From Acidimicrobiaceae bacterium (GTDB lineage Bacteria > Actinomycetota > Acidimicrobiia > Acidimicrobiales > MedAcidi-G1), in assembly GCA_002717365.1 (NCBI GenBank), contig PBDJ01000027.1:1-64000 (forward strand): a stretch of DNA of 64,000 nucleotides, read 5' to 3'. The notes under the pieces are model-generated. The model saw only the letters and a program-made list of their open reading frames with translations. It was not told the DNA's origin and did not search any database. Position 1 is the stretch's first letter. Every line of letters begins with the position of its first letter. Shown here in pieces: positions 43,674 to 52,170 of the stretch. The position numbers were made by a program, and so were the translations under genes.

Positions 43674-45610
43674 GAGTTCTCCCCGCCCTCTCCCTGACCG
43701 AACACTGCTTCCCCGTTGTCGCCAATGGTGAGGGTTACCAACGGAGGAACGACCAGTGTGCTGTCCACACTTTCAAGGATCGCTGGCCCCCGGACCTCGG
43801 TGCCTCGGGGTGCCTGATCCCAGTCGAAGACAGGGGTCGAGGACTCTCCTGTCTTCCACTTGATGATTCGATTCGATTCGAGGGAAAGGCTTCCACTAGG
43901 ACTTGAAGGAAGCGGCAAGGCAGAAATGGACTCTGTCGCTCGTAGTCTCACCAATTGGGCACCATTTGAAACCAATTCACTTACTGTCTCGTCTGAGATT
44001 TCTTCGGTCACATCGCCGAATTGGACGTCTTGAATGTCTCCAGGATGTCCTGGTATCTCAAATTCCGCTTCAAGAGAGAGACTGACTCGTTCTAGATCTA
44101 TGGCCTCACCCTGCATGTCGCGGTAAGCGCGGCGGCGAAGATCTTGCAATTCAATGCCAAGCTGAGGGTCTGGGCGTGCTTCGTAGGAATGCGATATTGC
44201 AAGGGTTGATAATCCAAATGCACTAAATACAGGGTTTGAAGCAAATACGTACGTGGAACCCACATTGGTCATCAATGCAATCTGGTGGGCTAAGTACCCC
44301 CCGGCGCCCCCTATGACAAATATTGCACAGTCTTCTGGCTTCTTCTCGGTCTTTAGCATAATTTCAAGCAGCGCTTGAGCTATGTGGTTAGAGGCTAGAT
44401 CGATAACTTCCCAAGCAGCTTCAGAAATAGAAAGACCTAGCGGCTCTGCAATCTTCTCTTGAATTATCTGATTAGCAGCTTCAAGGTCAAGCTTTTTACG
44501 ACCACCCAAGAAATGAAGGGGGTCCAAAATCCCTAGACAAGCGATTGCGTCGGTGACGGTCGCCTGATCCCCACCTAGACCAAAGGCAGCGGGCCCTGGC
44601 TGAGCCCCGGCACTTTGCGGCCCAACTGTTAGCACGCCATCGATCACCTCGGCGATTGAGCCTCCGCCAATCCCGATCGAATCGATGTCCACCGCTGGTA
44701 GCGCTACCGGCACATTTGCTATTGAGGGTTGGACACGGTAGGTCCAGCGAGAATCACTGAGGGTGCTGATGTCTGAACTGGTTCCACCTACGTCCAAAGT
44801 AATTACATGACTCAGACCAAGTTTTTCAGAATACGCCGAGGCGCCAGCAACCCCACCGGCTGGACCTGATCCCCAGGTCCGGAGAGCGGTGGTCTTTGCC
44901 ACTCGAGAAGTCCCAGCATCTGCCGTGGCGACCAAAAGCGGATATCGGTAGCCATCTAGACGAAGTTGATCTTCTACTCGATAAAGCACCCGACTCATGT
45001 CGTGATGCAAGTACGCATTAACTACTGCCGTATTGACACGTACCGCATCACTGTTGCTAAGGGTCACCTGATTAGAACAGAGGACCGGAACTGCTCCTAG
45101 ATAGTGCCGTGGAAAGTCGTTCGTGATTGCCTCGCGAACAGCTCTTTCCCGCTCCGGGAGACCTTCTCCCGAATCTAGAGCCACAACTAGAATCCGTGCA
45201 CCTCGTTCGAGCAACTGATGGACGGCTTCAGTTACATCTCTAGCGTCAACTTCTCCAGAAGTCTCATCAAGACAAACGTTAAGTTCTTCTTGGAGTGGTA
45301 AATCTTCTGGGAGCACATTGAGTACTGACTTGGCGAGTCGCGAACCAATCAGAAGACCCACCTTTGGCCCTGACCGATTGATTAGGGCATTAGTGCCAAT
45401 CGTTGTGGAGAATCGGACTGTCTCTGTAGTTTGAAGCAGCTCGGATCGAGTAAGCCCCAAATAGGCAGCCCCTTGATCAATGCAAGCAAGAATCCCAGCC
45501 GTTAGGTCATGTGGTGTCGTCTCCACCTTGGTCCTAATCGCGATCGTCTGATCGGTAATGAACCCGTCGGTAAACGTTCCACCAGTGTCAATGTTTATCG
45601 TGTAGCTCAT
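43670..45610 (-). CDS. Hydantoinase A/oxoprolinase-like subunit 1 (ApcA-like, ketone carboxylase)
   Basis: 646 aa HyuA-family ATPase. Phosphate-binding 'TINIDTGGTFTDGFITDQTI' and 'VITLDVGGTSSDISTLSD', followed by 'DSIGIGGGSIAEVIDGVLTVGPQSAGAQPG'-type sequence and 'IFVIGGAGGYLAHQIALM'. It is the first carboxylase gene in the transcription order and is preceded by a CoA ligase 10 bp upstream. It is the shorter of two HyuA paralogues. In acetophenone carboxylase both HyuA-like chains are part of the core complex and two ATP are used. Confidence 0.9.
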   Translation of the reverse strand: MSYTINIDTGGTFTDGFITDQTIAIRTKVETTPHDLTAGILACIDQGAAYLGLTRSELLQTTETVRFSTTIGTNALINRSGPKVGLLIGSRLAKSVLNVLPEDLPLQEELNVCLDETSGEVDARDVTEAVHQLLERGARILVVALDSGEGLPERERAVREAITNDFPRHYLGAVPVLCSNQVTLSNSDAVRVNTAVVNAYLHHDMSRVLYRVEDQLRLDGYRYPLLVATADAGTSRVAKTTALRTWGSGPAGGVAGASAYSEKLGLSHVITLDVGGTSSDISTLSDSRWTYRVQPSIANVPVALPAVDIDSIGIGGGSIAEVIDGVLTVGPQSAGAQPGPAAFGLGGDQATVTDAIACLGILDPLHFLGGRKKLDLEAANQIIQEKIAEPLGLSISEAAWEVIDLASNHIAQALLEIMLKTEKKPEDCAIFVIGGAGGYLAHQIALMTNVGSTYVFASNPVFSAFGLSTLAISHSYEARPDPQLGIELQDLRRRAYRDMQGEAIDLERVSLSLEAEFEIPGHPGDIQDVQFGDVTEEISDETVSELVSNGAQLVRLRATESISALPLPSSPSGSLSLESNRIIKWKTGESSTPVFDWDQAPRGTEVRGPAILESVDSTLVVPPLVTLTIGDNGEAVFGQGEGGENS

Positions 45611-45620
45611 CTTGAGGTCA

Positions 45621-47009
45621 CTATTCGCTATTCCGCGCTATTCCGATCTGGGAGGAAAACGAGTCTCTTCTGCGGTTGTCAGTCCACCTAGGTACCTTTA
45701 CAAATCCTTCTGGGATCTCGAGTGATAGTTCACCAGGGCTGAGGGTTTGAACCTCAGCTCTCAGGCCAATAGATCCACTGATCGCCTCCCGGACTTCACG
45801 AGGGATGGCTTCACTGCGGTTTGGTGGACACTCGACTCGAACTCGAATGGTTTCTTGTCCATTCGCAACTTCGACGCTACCCCGATAATTCATCACTCCT
45901 GGCACACCGAAAATTGCAGCATCGAATTGTGCTGGCCACACGTTCATTCCCTTAATTTTCAACATGTCGTCGTAGCGTTGAACTCCCCCTGCACGAATGC
46001 CTGCCAAGGGCCGATCACACGAGCAAGAGCCCGGAGCGATCCATTGGACGCGGTCACGGGTCCTATAGCGAAGGAGAGGAGACGCTTCTGCAATTAGAGG
46101 GGTGACGACCAGTTCCCCTAGTTCCCCGTCTTGAACATCTCCGCCGGTTGAAGGGTCAATTACCTCGCAGTAGGCAGTCTCTGGTGGAAAATGCAAGACG
46201 CCCAATCGGCCGTCTTGGAGAACGCCGCCTGGGCACGTCCACGCTACTGCTCGTTCCGTACACCCGTATTGCTCATAGAGCGTCGCATTCCAGAGAAGCT
46301 CCATCTCTCTTGCCCAGGCTTCCTCATAAGACTCACCAGCGACAATAAGAACTTCCACGCCAAACTGTTTTGGGTCGAGCCCTGCTGCGGTCGCGGCTAC
46401 CGCCATCCGTTGGACATAGGAAGGTGTTCCAACCACGACATCTGCTCCAAATCGCCGGAGGAAAGCTATCTTGCGCTCCGTCGGGTACGAGCCGACCGAA
46501 AAGACGTTGGCCCCTAGCAGCCGAAGACCTCCGTAGTACCAAAGTCCTGCAGCGGTTGTGCCCACCGGCAGGGTTAGGAGTACTCGTGTGCCAGGTCGAA
46601 TTCCGCTCCACCAAAATCCCGTTGCTTCCATTTGGATAGCAGCAGCCTCATCGACTTCGTTCATTACATAAACCTCGCGGCCCTGCCCAGAGGTTCCGCT
46701 GGTTTCGACGAGATTCCGGATGTCTGCAGGCTCACAAGTAGTACGGGACCCGTAGGGAGGATTTTCTTCGCAGTCCACTACTACTTGATCTTTGGTCGTC
46801 GTAGGAAGACAACGAAATGCTTCGGCTGATCGCTCAGTCGGCAAGCTCCCTAGATGGCCCTTATAAAAAGGATTCTTTTCCGAAAGATCTTCAGCGATCC
46901 GCCACGCACTCGCAAGTTGCCACTCCCTGAGTTCCACCGGGCACTCGGGAGTTTCTGGATGCCAACTGCCTAGGTAGGCGTTATGCGGAACGGCTGTAGA
47001 GGTTTGCAC
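45621..47009 (-). CDS. Phenylacetate-CoA ligase-like acyl-CoA synthetase 2
   Basis: 462 aa PaaK-like adenylate-forming enzyme. P-loop 'NLVETSGTSGQGREVYVM', 'EQYGCTERAVAWTCPGG' substrate/adenylate segment, 'VTPLIAEASPLLRYRTRDRV' and 'GSCSCDRPLAGIRAGGVQRYDDMLKIKGMNV'. It starts with GTG at 47009. It is clearly related to, but distinct from, the ligase at 36871-38220, and the two bracket the carboxylase operon. One may activate the carboxylated product (as benzoylacetate-CoA ligase does), the other an upstream or downstream acid. Confidence 0.88.
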   Translation of the reverse strand: MQTSTAVPHNAYLGSWHPETPECPVELREWQLASAWRIAEDLSEKNPFYKGHLGSLPTERSAEAFRCLPTTTKDQVVVDCEENPPYGSRTTCEPADIRNLVETSGTSGQGREVYVMNEVDEAAAIQMEATGFWWSGIRPGTRVLLTLPVGTTAAGLWYYGGLRLLGANVFSVGSYPTERKIAFLRRFGADVVVGTPSYVQRMAVAATAAGLDPKQFGVEVLIVAGESYEEAWAREMELLWNATLYEQYGCTERAVAWTCPGGVLQDGRLGVLHFPPETAYCEVIDPSTGGDVQDGELGELVVTPLIAEASPLLRYRTRDRVQWIAPGSCSCDRPLAGIRAGGVQRYDDMLKIKGMNVWPAQFDAAIFGVPGVMNYRGSVEVANGQETIRVRVECPPNRSEAIPREVREAISGSIGLRAEVQTLSPGELSLEIPEGFVKVPRWTDNRRRDSFSSQIGIARNSE

Positions 47010-47023
47010 GAATGAGGCTACTT

Positions 47024-47947
47024 CTAATCGATCCCGAGAGCCTGCTGCGCGGCACCACCAAGGAACAGGTCGATCTCTTCTCTCGTAAAGTCAACCCCAG
47101 AAGTTTCGTCCCCGGGAAGGGCCTGAATGATCTCTACCCAGTTAGCATGGTTAACCTTGGTAACGGTCCGAAGAGCAGGCCAATCACTCCCAAAAAATAC
47201 TTTTCCACTACCTGCTAAGGAAAACAGGGCTCGAAGTTTTCTCGGGAAATCCTCCGGTTCTTGAAGGTACTTCGACTGCCAATAAGCGGTATCGACATAA
47301 ACATTGGGGTGGTGCCAGGCCAAACTGGCGGCCTCTTCCCACCATGCCATCCCCGCATGGGCAAGAACGAACGTGACTTCCGGGAAGTCATTCGAAGGTT
47401 GATCGACGTAGATGGGGCGAGTGGGTTCCGAACTCGCAGGCGCAATCTCCTGTCCCGTATGAACTACAACAGGAAGATTCAGTTCAGCGCACTTCTCATA
47501 TACCCGATAGCAGGCCCTGTCCCCAGGGTTGACTCCAGTACACCAGAGCTTGAACCCTCTTAGGCCCCATTCGTTGACGGCTCTTTCTACGAATTTCGCC
47601 GAATGTGGTCGACGCGGATCGATTCCACCATAAAGGATAAGTCTGTCGGAATATTTTTGGACAGCTTGATGGTAGATTTCATATCGTTTTTCCAGAGATA
47701 TTTCATCATCTACGCCAGCATACAATGCAAAGTCAATTGCTATAACTACCGCTTTATCGATCCCCGCTTCGTCCATGTCTGAAATCAAGAGGTCACCACA
47801 TTCATCAAACCAAGTTTCTTCTACTCGACCTCTGACAAACTCGGGCGGACGGCTCGAAATTGCACATCCATAGTCTACGAATGCGTTGATCCATGCTCCT
47901 GGTGTAAGCCGCGGGCCATACAAGTGCGCATGCGAGTCAATAATCAT
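47024..47947 (-). CDS. Amidohydrolase family 2 protein, second island copy
   Basis: 307 aa metal-dependent TIM-barrel protein. 'IIDSHAHLYGP' gives H-x-H ligands, 'LPVVVHTGQEIAP' and 'VTFVLAHAGMAWWEEAASLAW' further His residues, and 'VFFGSDWPALRTV' the Asp. Similar in layout to 30849-31736. It is 14 bp upstream of CoA ligase 2 and is presumably co-transcribed. Decarboxylase and hydrolase functions are both possible in this family. Confidence 0.86.
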   Translation of the reverse strand: MIIDSHAHLYGPRLTPGAWINAFVDYGCAISSRPPEFVRGRVEETWFDECGDLLISDMDEAGIDKAVVIAIDFALYAGVDDEISLEKRYEIYHQAVQKYSDRLILYGGIDPRRPHSAKFVERAVNEWGLRGFKLWCTGVNPGDRACYRVYEKCAELNLPVVVHTGQEIAPASSEPTRPIYVDQPSNDFPEVTFVLAHAGMAWWEEAASLAWHHPNVYVDTAYWQSKYLQEPEDFPRKLRALFSLAGSGKVFFGSDWPALRTVTKVNHANWVEIIQALPGDETSGVDFTREEIDLFLGGAAQQALGID

Positions 47948-47996
47948 GGTCGTGTGCTCCTTATGACTTTCAACACTACTTCTATCTCAATTCTAT

Positions 47997-49007
47997 CTAC
48001 TTTGTAGTATTCATATTCTCAATTAACGGCATTAGCTCTTTGCCAAATCTACTTATTCGTTCCATGCGACCACCGGGAAGAAGGGTGAATGTCAGTTGGT
48101 CGATTTTCAAATCAAGAAGTGGTCTTATCTTTTCAGCGCACCGTTCAGGAGGTCCAGCTACAGCAATGAAATCAACAAACTCGTCGCTAATCGCTGTTGC
48201 GTGCTTAGCGTGACGAGAAAGGTGTTCAAAAAAGTCATACTCCTGAAATGCGCGTTCGAATTCTTCGCGAAATGGCTCTACGGATCTAGGCAACTCTTTC
48301 CATCGCGCCAAAAATCTTGCCTGACTAGTTGCCCACGGCCTGACGTCCTGAATGGCCCTTTCCGTGTCATCGGCGAGTGAGATGCCAAACCAAAGATCTA
48401 CAAAAACGTCATCTAGGCTGCGGCCTGCGGCCTCTGCCCCTCGACGAACATGATCGATCTGCCATTCCGTTATTCCGGGTTCTGCCCCACCCATCACGAC
48501 AACTCCGTCTGCTACCGCTCCTGCCAGTTGGAGCATGCGCGGCTGGCTAGCAGAGATCCAGATAGGAACCGTTTCCCCAGCAGTCAATAGCCGAGCTGGA
48601 GTCTCGTTGATCAGCACCTCATCACCCGTAAAAAGTGCGCGCATGCATTCCACGTCTGCTCTCAACTGCTTAACGGTTGCCGGTCGAGCACCAATCGTGT
48701 GCACTGCGCTATCACCCGTTCCAATCCCCAGAACCGCACGGCCCTTACCAATTTCATTCAACGCAGCCATGGTGTTCGCTAAGACTGTCGGATGCCGGGT
48801 GACCGGGTTCGCTACCCCGGGTCCCAAAAAGATCTTCTTGGTCTCCCTTGCAGCCAGGGCCAGCGCCATATAGGCGTCTTTGGAAATCATTTGGGACTCA
48901 CCGAGCCACGCCATGTCAAACCCGACTTCTTCCGCGTGGGAGGCGATGTCCGGAAACCGGAGAATCGGCTCTCGAGGGCTGAGGACCATCATGAATCCAA
49001 TGCGCAT
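47997..49007 (-). CDS. LLM-class flavin/F420-dependent oxidoreductase
   Basis: 336 aa luciferase-like monooxygenase-fold protein. N-terminal 'GFDMAWLGESQMISKDAYM', 'TKKIFLGPGVANPVTRHPTVLANTMAALNEI' and 'GRAVLGIGTGDSAV' are typical of F420-dependent LLM enzymes (methylene-H4MPT reductase-like). 'VPIWISASQPRMLQLAGAVADGVVV' and 'VDFIAVAGPPERCAEKI' complete the pattern. It could be an F420 reductase or a flavin monooxygenase (for example Baeyer-Villiger type). ATG at 49007; 49 bp upstream of the amidohydrolase. Confidence 0.88.
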   Translation of the reverse strand: MRIGFMMVLSPREPILRFPDIASHAEEVGFDMAWLGESQMISKDAYMALALAARETKKIFLGPGVANPVTRHPTVLANTMAALNEIGKGRAVLGIGTGDSAVHTIGARPATVKQLRADVECMRALFTGDEVLINETPARLLTAGETVPIWISASQPRMLQLAGAVADGVVVMGGAEPGITEWQIDHVRRGAEAAGRSLDDVFVDLWFGISLADDTERAIQDVRPWATSQARFLARWKELPRSVEPFREEFERAFQEYDFFEHLSRHAKHATAISDEFVDFIAVAGPPERCAEKIRPLLDLKIDQLTFTLLPGGRMERISRFGKELMPLIENMNTTK

Positions 49008-49040
49008 CAGGAACTCCTAGAAACTTCCGTCATCTCACAT

Positions 49041-50162
49041 TCACCTCGAAAAAGAATGCATATTTATACCACCCACGCCAGAGTTGTGACACACCCCTAT
49101 CTTCGGCGCACCCTGAACCTGACGCGGTCCGGCTTCCTGCCGCAACTGGCGCAGTATCTCAATTATTTGCGCTAAACCTGTCGCACCCATGGGGTGACCG
49201 CGACTGATTAGGCCTCCATCGGTATTGATTGGGACCGGACCATCAATTCCGGTCTTACCCTCTGATACAAATCTTGCTCCACTGCCCTCTGGGGCTAACC
49301 CCATAGCCTCCATACGAATAATCTCCGCAGGAGCAAATGCGTCATGCAACTGAACGACGTCGATGTCCTCCGGCCCTATTGCTGCTCGCTCATATAGTTC
49401 ATTACTTAACCGAGTCACACATGGCTCCAATTCATCAGAGTCATCGTCACCATAGGAATCTGTTCCGCAAGCCCATCCAGTGACATATACCTCTCCATGA
49501 GTATTTCTATATTGCCGAGCCTTAGTGGCCGAAGAAAGAATGACAGCTGACGCCCCGTCGCTGGTAGGTGAACATTGGAGCAGTGTTATCGGAGTAGCAA
49601 TCATTCGAGACTCCATTACCTCCTGAATAGTCACCTCCTTTCGGTACTGCGCATATGGATTAAGCTTTGCATTTGCATGTGACTTGACCGATACAGCAGC
49701 GAATTGTTCCGCTGTGGCGCCATATCGGTCCATATATATCTGTGATTTAAGTCCATAGTTAGCCGGTGCCAGCGATTGGCCCATCCTAAGGTCATAGGAA
49801 TCTGATGCCGCAATCTCTACTGGCCCGCGTTCCATCTTCTCAAATCCAACAACTAGTACCAGGTCGTAAATACCTTGCTCAATGGCCCAAACTGCTTGAC
49901 GAAATGCTGTTGAACTGCTTGAGCATGCCTGTTCAATGTTGATAATCGGTATACCAGTTTCACCAAACTGAGTAATTACCTCAAGGCCAGTACCCATTGG
50001 CGCATATACACGTCCGCAGAATGCTGCCTGAATTGCAGAAAATTGAACACCAGCATCGTCAAGGCAGTTTGAGATTGCTACTCGCGTAAGTTCTCTAAAT
50101 GATTTCTCTGGATATCTCCCAAATGGATGTAATCCACCACCCAATATCACTACCTTACTCAT
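49041..50162 (-). CDS. Thiolase family protein (SCP-x/lipid-transfer type acetyl-CoA acyltransferase)
   Basis: 373 aa thiolase. The nucleophilic Cys is in 'INIEQACSSSSTAFRQAV'; 'VVQLHDAFAPAEIIRMEAMG' carries the H-D-A-F motif of SCP-x-like thiolases; 'GGLISRGHPMGATGLAQI' has the G-H-P loop. 'GVCHNSGVGGINMHS' ends the protein. It overlaps the OB-fold gene by 8 bp; such thiolases usually need a DUF35 partner. It probably cleaves the beta-keto acyl-CoA produced by carboxylation plus CoA ligation, giving acetyl-CoA (inference). Confidence 0.9.
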   Translation of the reverse strand: MSKVVILGGGLHPFGRYPEKSFRELTRVAISNCLDDAGVQFSAIQAAFCGRVYAPMGTGLEVITQFGETGIPIINIEQACSSSSTAFRQAVWAIEQGIYDLVLVVGFEKMERGPVEIAASDSYDLRMGQSLAPANYGLKSQIYMDRYGATAEQFAAVSVKSHANAKLNPYAQYRKEVTIQEVMESRMIATPITLLQCSPTSDGASAVILSSATKARQYRNTHGEVYVTGWACGTDSYGDDDSDELEPCVTRLSNELYERAAIGPEDIDVVQLHDAFAPAEIIRMEAMGLAPEGSGARFVSEGKTGIDGPVPINTDGGLISRGHPMGATGLAQIIEILRQLRQEAGPRQVQGAPKIGVCHNSGVGGINMHSFSR

Positions 50163-50568
50163 TTGTATTCCTAGAGCATTTCAGAGCAAACACGAGTCCG
50201 AGACGCGTACCACTACCAGTCTCTAATTTCCGTGTAGTCAGCGAGACCTCACTGCCAATTGACAATTCTAACTCCTCAGTCGACACACAACGTATGCAAT
50301 TTCCATCATTTAGCCTGATCTCAGCTAGTACATAGGGCGGATCGATCAGACTTTGGGCAATCTCTTGATGCACTACTGTGAACGACTCAATCACACCATT
50401 GTGATCAGTAATAGTAGTCTCCGACATGTCTTCTGAACATCCTGGGCAATTTTCTCTTGCTGGGTGCGACCGAACACCACAGTGGTTACAAATACTTCCC
50501 CGTATTTCTAACAACCCTTCAGGGGTAACCAAGAAACGGCCTGAATCTAAGGGTTCTATTGGATCCAC
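50155..50568 (-). CDS. Zinc-ribbon OB-fold (DUF35) protein, thiolase partner
   Basis: 137 aa from the GTG at 50568, with AAGAAGGGTGAT upstream; the track start at 50622 lies within the previous gene. Rubredoxin-like zinc ribbon 'GSICNHCGVRSHPARENCPGC' (two C-x2-C pairs) precedes an OB fold ('VIESFTVVHQEIAQSLIDPPYVLAEI', 'SVDEEL'-like strand). DUF35 proteins form complexes with SCP-x-type thiolases, delivering CoA substrates. Its overlap with the thiolase start supports such a complex here. Confidence 0.88.
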   Translation of the reverse strand: MDPIEPLDSGRFLVTPEGLLEIRGSICNHCGVRSHPARENCPGCSEDMSETTITDHNGVIESFTVVHQEIAQSLIDPPYVLAEIRLNDGNCIRCVSTEELELSIGSEVSLTTRKLETGSGTRLGLVFALKCSRNTNE

Positions 50569-50575
50569 AACAGGA

Positions 50576-51559
50576 TCACCCTTCTTGTGACCGGAATTTG
50601 TATGCCCCAAGTGGCAATTCAAGAACCGAGATTAGGCCTGTTCGTGCTGACTTTATGACCTTTGCGGCCTGAAGCACTGCCGCTGCCGTAGCATCATCGC
50701 CCGCCACCCCGCCAGCGATGTGCAGATCAATCTCAGGCAGACCCTCGATCTTGATCGAGTCGAAACACTCATCGACTGAAGAATGTGCCACAAAGCGGAG
50801 GGCAAGCGTCCGACCGTCAGCAGTGCTTGCCTTTAGGGTCTCGATTAGTCCATTTACCCTCTCGGCTGTCTCTGCGTGTACTGGCTCGATATGGTGATCC
50901 CACTTCTCGAGGTCCCATCCGAGCCCAGTAGCAATTAACCGTGCGCTCTCCTCAAGCCCCACATGCCCAAAACTTCCTTTACTTGCCAATTCTTCGAATT
51001 CTTTCGTAGACATTCCCATTCCAACCTTAACTTGAAATGGACGTCGTCGACTTGTCGGATCCTGTACACGATCCACCTGAATCGATCGAATGGAATGGCT
51101 TATAGAAGCCATTGCTAACGGAAGACGGTCCATCATGAATCCTGGGTTTACACCAGTCCCAACAACCGTAAGGCCGTGATCCAGAGCGAGACTATCTAGT
51201 GTTTCACTAATAGAAGGATGCCGAACGAACGGAAACGACAACTCTTCGCAGGTGCTTACTACGTTAAGTCCCATAGTAAGAGCTTCCTGTATCTGTGGAG
51301 CGACAGACTCCAGGTAGGACCCGGTGGCATGGAGGACCACATCTGCAGTGTTGCCGGCTTCAAGACTGGAAGAGATAACTATATTGCCGGGTTCAAGACC
51401 ATGATCACTCAATCTCGTCCCGACTAAAGAACTATCGATGTCCACAACCCCAACAACATTCAAGCGAGGGTCTTGATGCGCTGCCTTTAGGATCTCCTTG
51501 CCCATGGGGCCGAGCCCTTGGACGATTACGGGAGTTGGATCGATTTTTTGGTCAAGCAT
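50576..51559 (-). CDS. DapB-like NAD(P)-dependent dehydrogenase (2,4-diaminopentanoate dehydrogenase-like)
   Basis: 327 aa. The N-terminal Rossmann fold 'VIVQGLGPMGKEILKAAHQDPRLNVVGVVDID' and 'DVVLHATGSYLESVAPQIQEAL' are of the dihydrodipicolinate reductase type. 'VVGTGVNPGFMMDRLPLAMA' is seen in 2,4-diaminopentanoate dehydrogenase-like enzymes, which act on amino acids or related compounds. There is no lysine-pathway context. A role in oxidative deamination of an amino-containing intermediate would fit the amidohydrolases and aminoacylase of the island (inference). Overlaps the upstream gene by 8 bp. Confidence 0.82.
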   Translation of the reverse strand: MLDQKIDPTPVIVQGLGPMGKEILKAAHQDPRLNVVGVVDIDSSLVGTRLSDHGLEPGNIVISSSLEAGNTADVVLHATGSYLESVAPQIQEALTMGLNVVSTCEELSFPFVRHPSISETLDSLALDHGLTVVGTGVNPGFMMDRLPLAMASISHSIRSIQVDRVQDPTSRRRPFQVKVGMGMSTKEFEELASKGSFGHVGLEESARLIATGLGWDLEKWDHHIEPVHAETAERVNGLIETLKASTADGRTLALRFVAHSSVDECFDSIKIEGLPEIDLHIAGGVAGDDATAAAVLQAAKVIKSARTGLISVLELPLGAYKFRSQEG

Positions 51560-51860
51560 GTAGGAAGTCAGACAGGCCGATCAGAACCTTGCCACTCGAC
51601 AAGTCGAAAACGCCCTCAGTAGGCGAGTCTTCTGCATGAAGACTTATCTCCTTTATGTCCTGTGGTTTGTATAATATAGAGAAGCGAGTATCGCGTATGC
51701 CTGATATGAACACAAGATGTCCGCCCTTTAAGGAGGGCACTCTTAGCGTGTTGCCAGACTTTCTGGCAACAGTTCTAACCGTGGCCTGAGCTGCCAATGG
51801 CAACGATTCCAGGTTTTTCGGATTCGTACTTGGAACCTCCATATTGACCACTCTCGGCAT
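51552..51860 (-). CDS. Small unknown protein heading the leftward catabolic operon
   Basis: 102 aa, ATG at 51860, no family recognised. It is soluble, with no signal peptide, membrane segment or Cys cluster. 'GGHLVFISGIRDTRFSILYKPQDI' suggests beta strands. Its stop overlaps the next ATG by 8 bp, so the gene is translationally coupled to the DapB-like dehydrogenase, which supports it being real. It is the first gene of a leftward block of about 18 kb and might be regulatory or a small enzyme subunit. An alternative internal start is the ATG at 51842. Confidence 0.55.
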   Translation of the reverse strand: MPRVVNMEVPSTNPKNLESLPLAAQATVRTVARKSGNTLRVPSLKGGHLVFISGIRDTRFSILYKPQDIKEISLHAEDSPTEGVFDLSSGKVLIGLSDFLHA

Positions 51861-52149
51861 GGCAGGGACAAGTCCTGAGGCCCGCTCCTTCGTCGAAGGC
51901 TCTGGCTTATCAGGCTTGGAGGATCTGAGTTCCTAGCCTTCGGTCGAACCAGCAGCGGCAGTGTTTTGGGACACCAAGCCGCCGATGTGATCTTCGAGGA
52001 CTAGGCCCTTCTGGCCGGCTCTACGCGTTGCACACTTCATTGCACAGAATGCACACCACCACACGGACACAGACCTACCCGTTAGACACACATCGTTGAA
52101 TCCACGGGCGCTAGCGGCCCAGACGGACGTCCCGGACAGATTTCTGTGT
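51861..52149. other. Non-coding right end of the island (probable operon promoter plus attachment arm)
   Basis: About 290 bp with no convincing gene between the head of the leftward operon and attR. It must hold that operon's promoter, but I see no confident -35/-10 pair. The distal part holds TTGCACA-type repeats (52028-52055). Confidence 0.55.
52028..52055. repeat. Candidate integrase arm-type sites (right), TTGCACA copies
   Basis: TTGCACA at 52028 and 52040 and a related ATGCACA at 52049. They mirror the pair at 19024-19040 and share the longer CGTTGCACAC context with it. They lie 95-122 bp inside attR. Confidence 0.5.
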
Positions 52150-52170
52150 TTCGATTCCCCCCAGCTCCAC
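52150..52170 (+). repeat. attR of the genomic island (21-bp direct repeat of ssrA 3' end)
   Basis: Exact copy of 18929-18949 and thus a remnant of the tmRNA T-arm and acceptor end (TCGATTCCCCCCAGCTCCAC). Here it is followed by CA, restoring the CCACCA expected at the 3' end of an undisturbed ssrA. Sequence to the right is therefore likely the original chromosome. The rest of ssrA is absent on this side. Confidence 0.9.
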
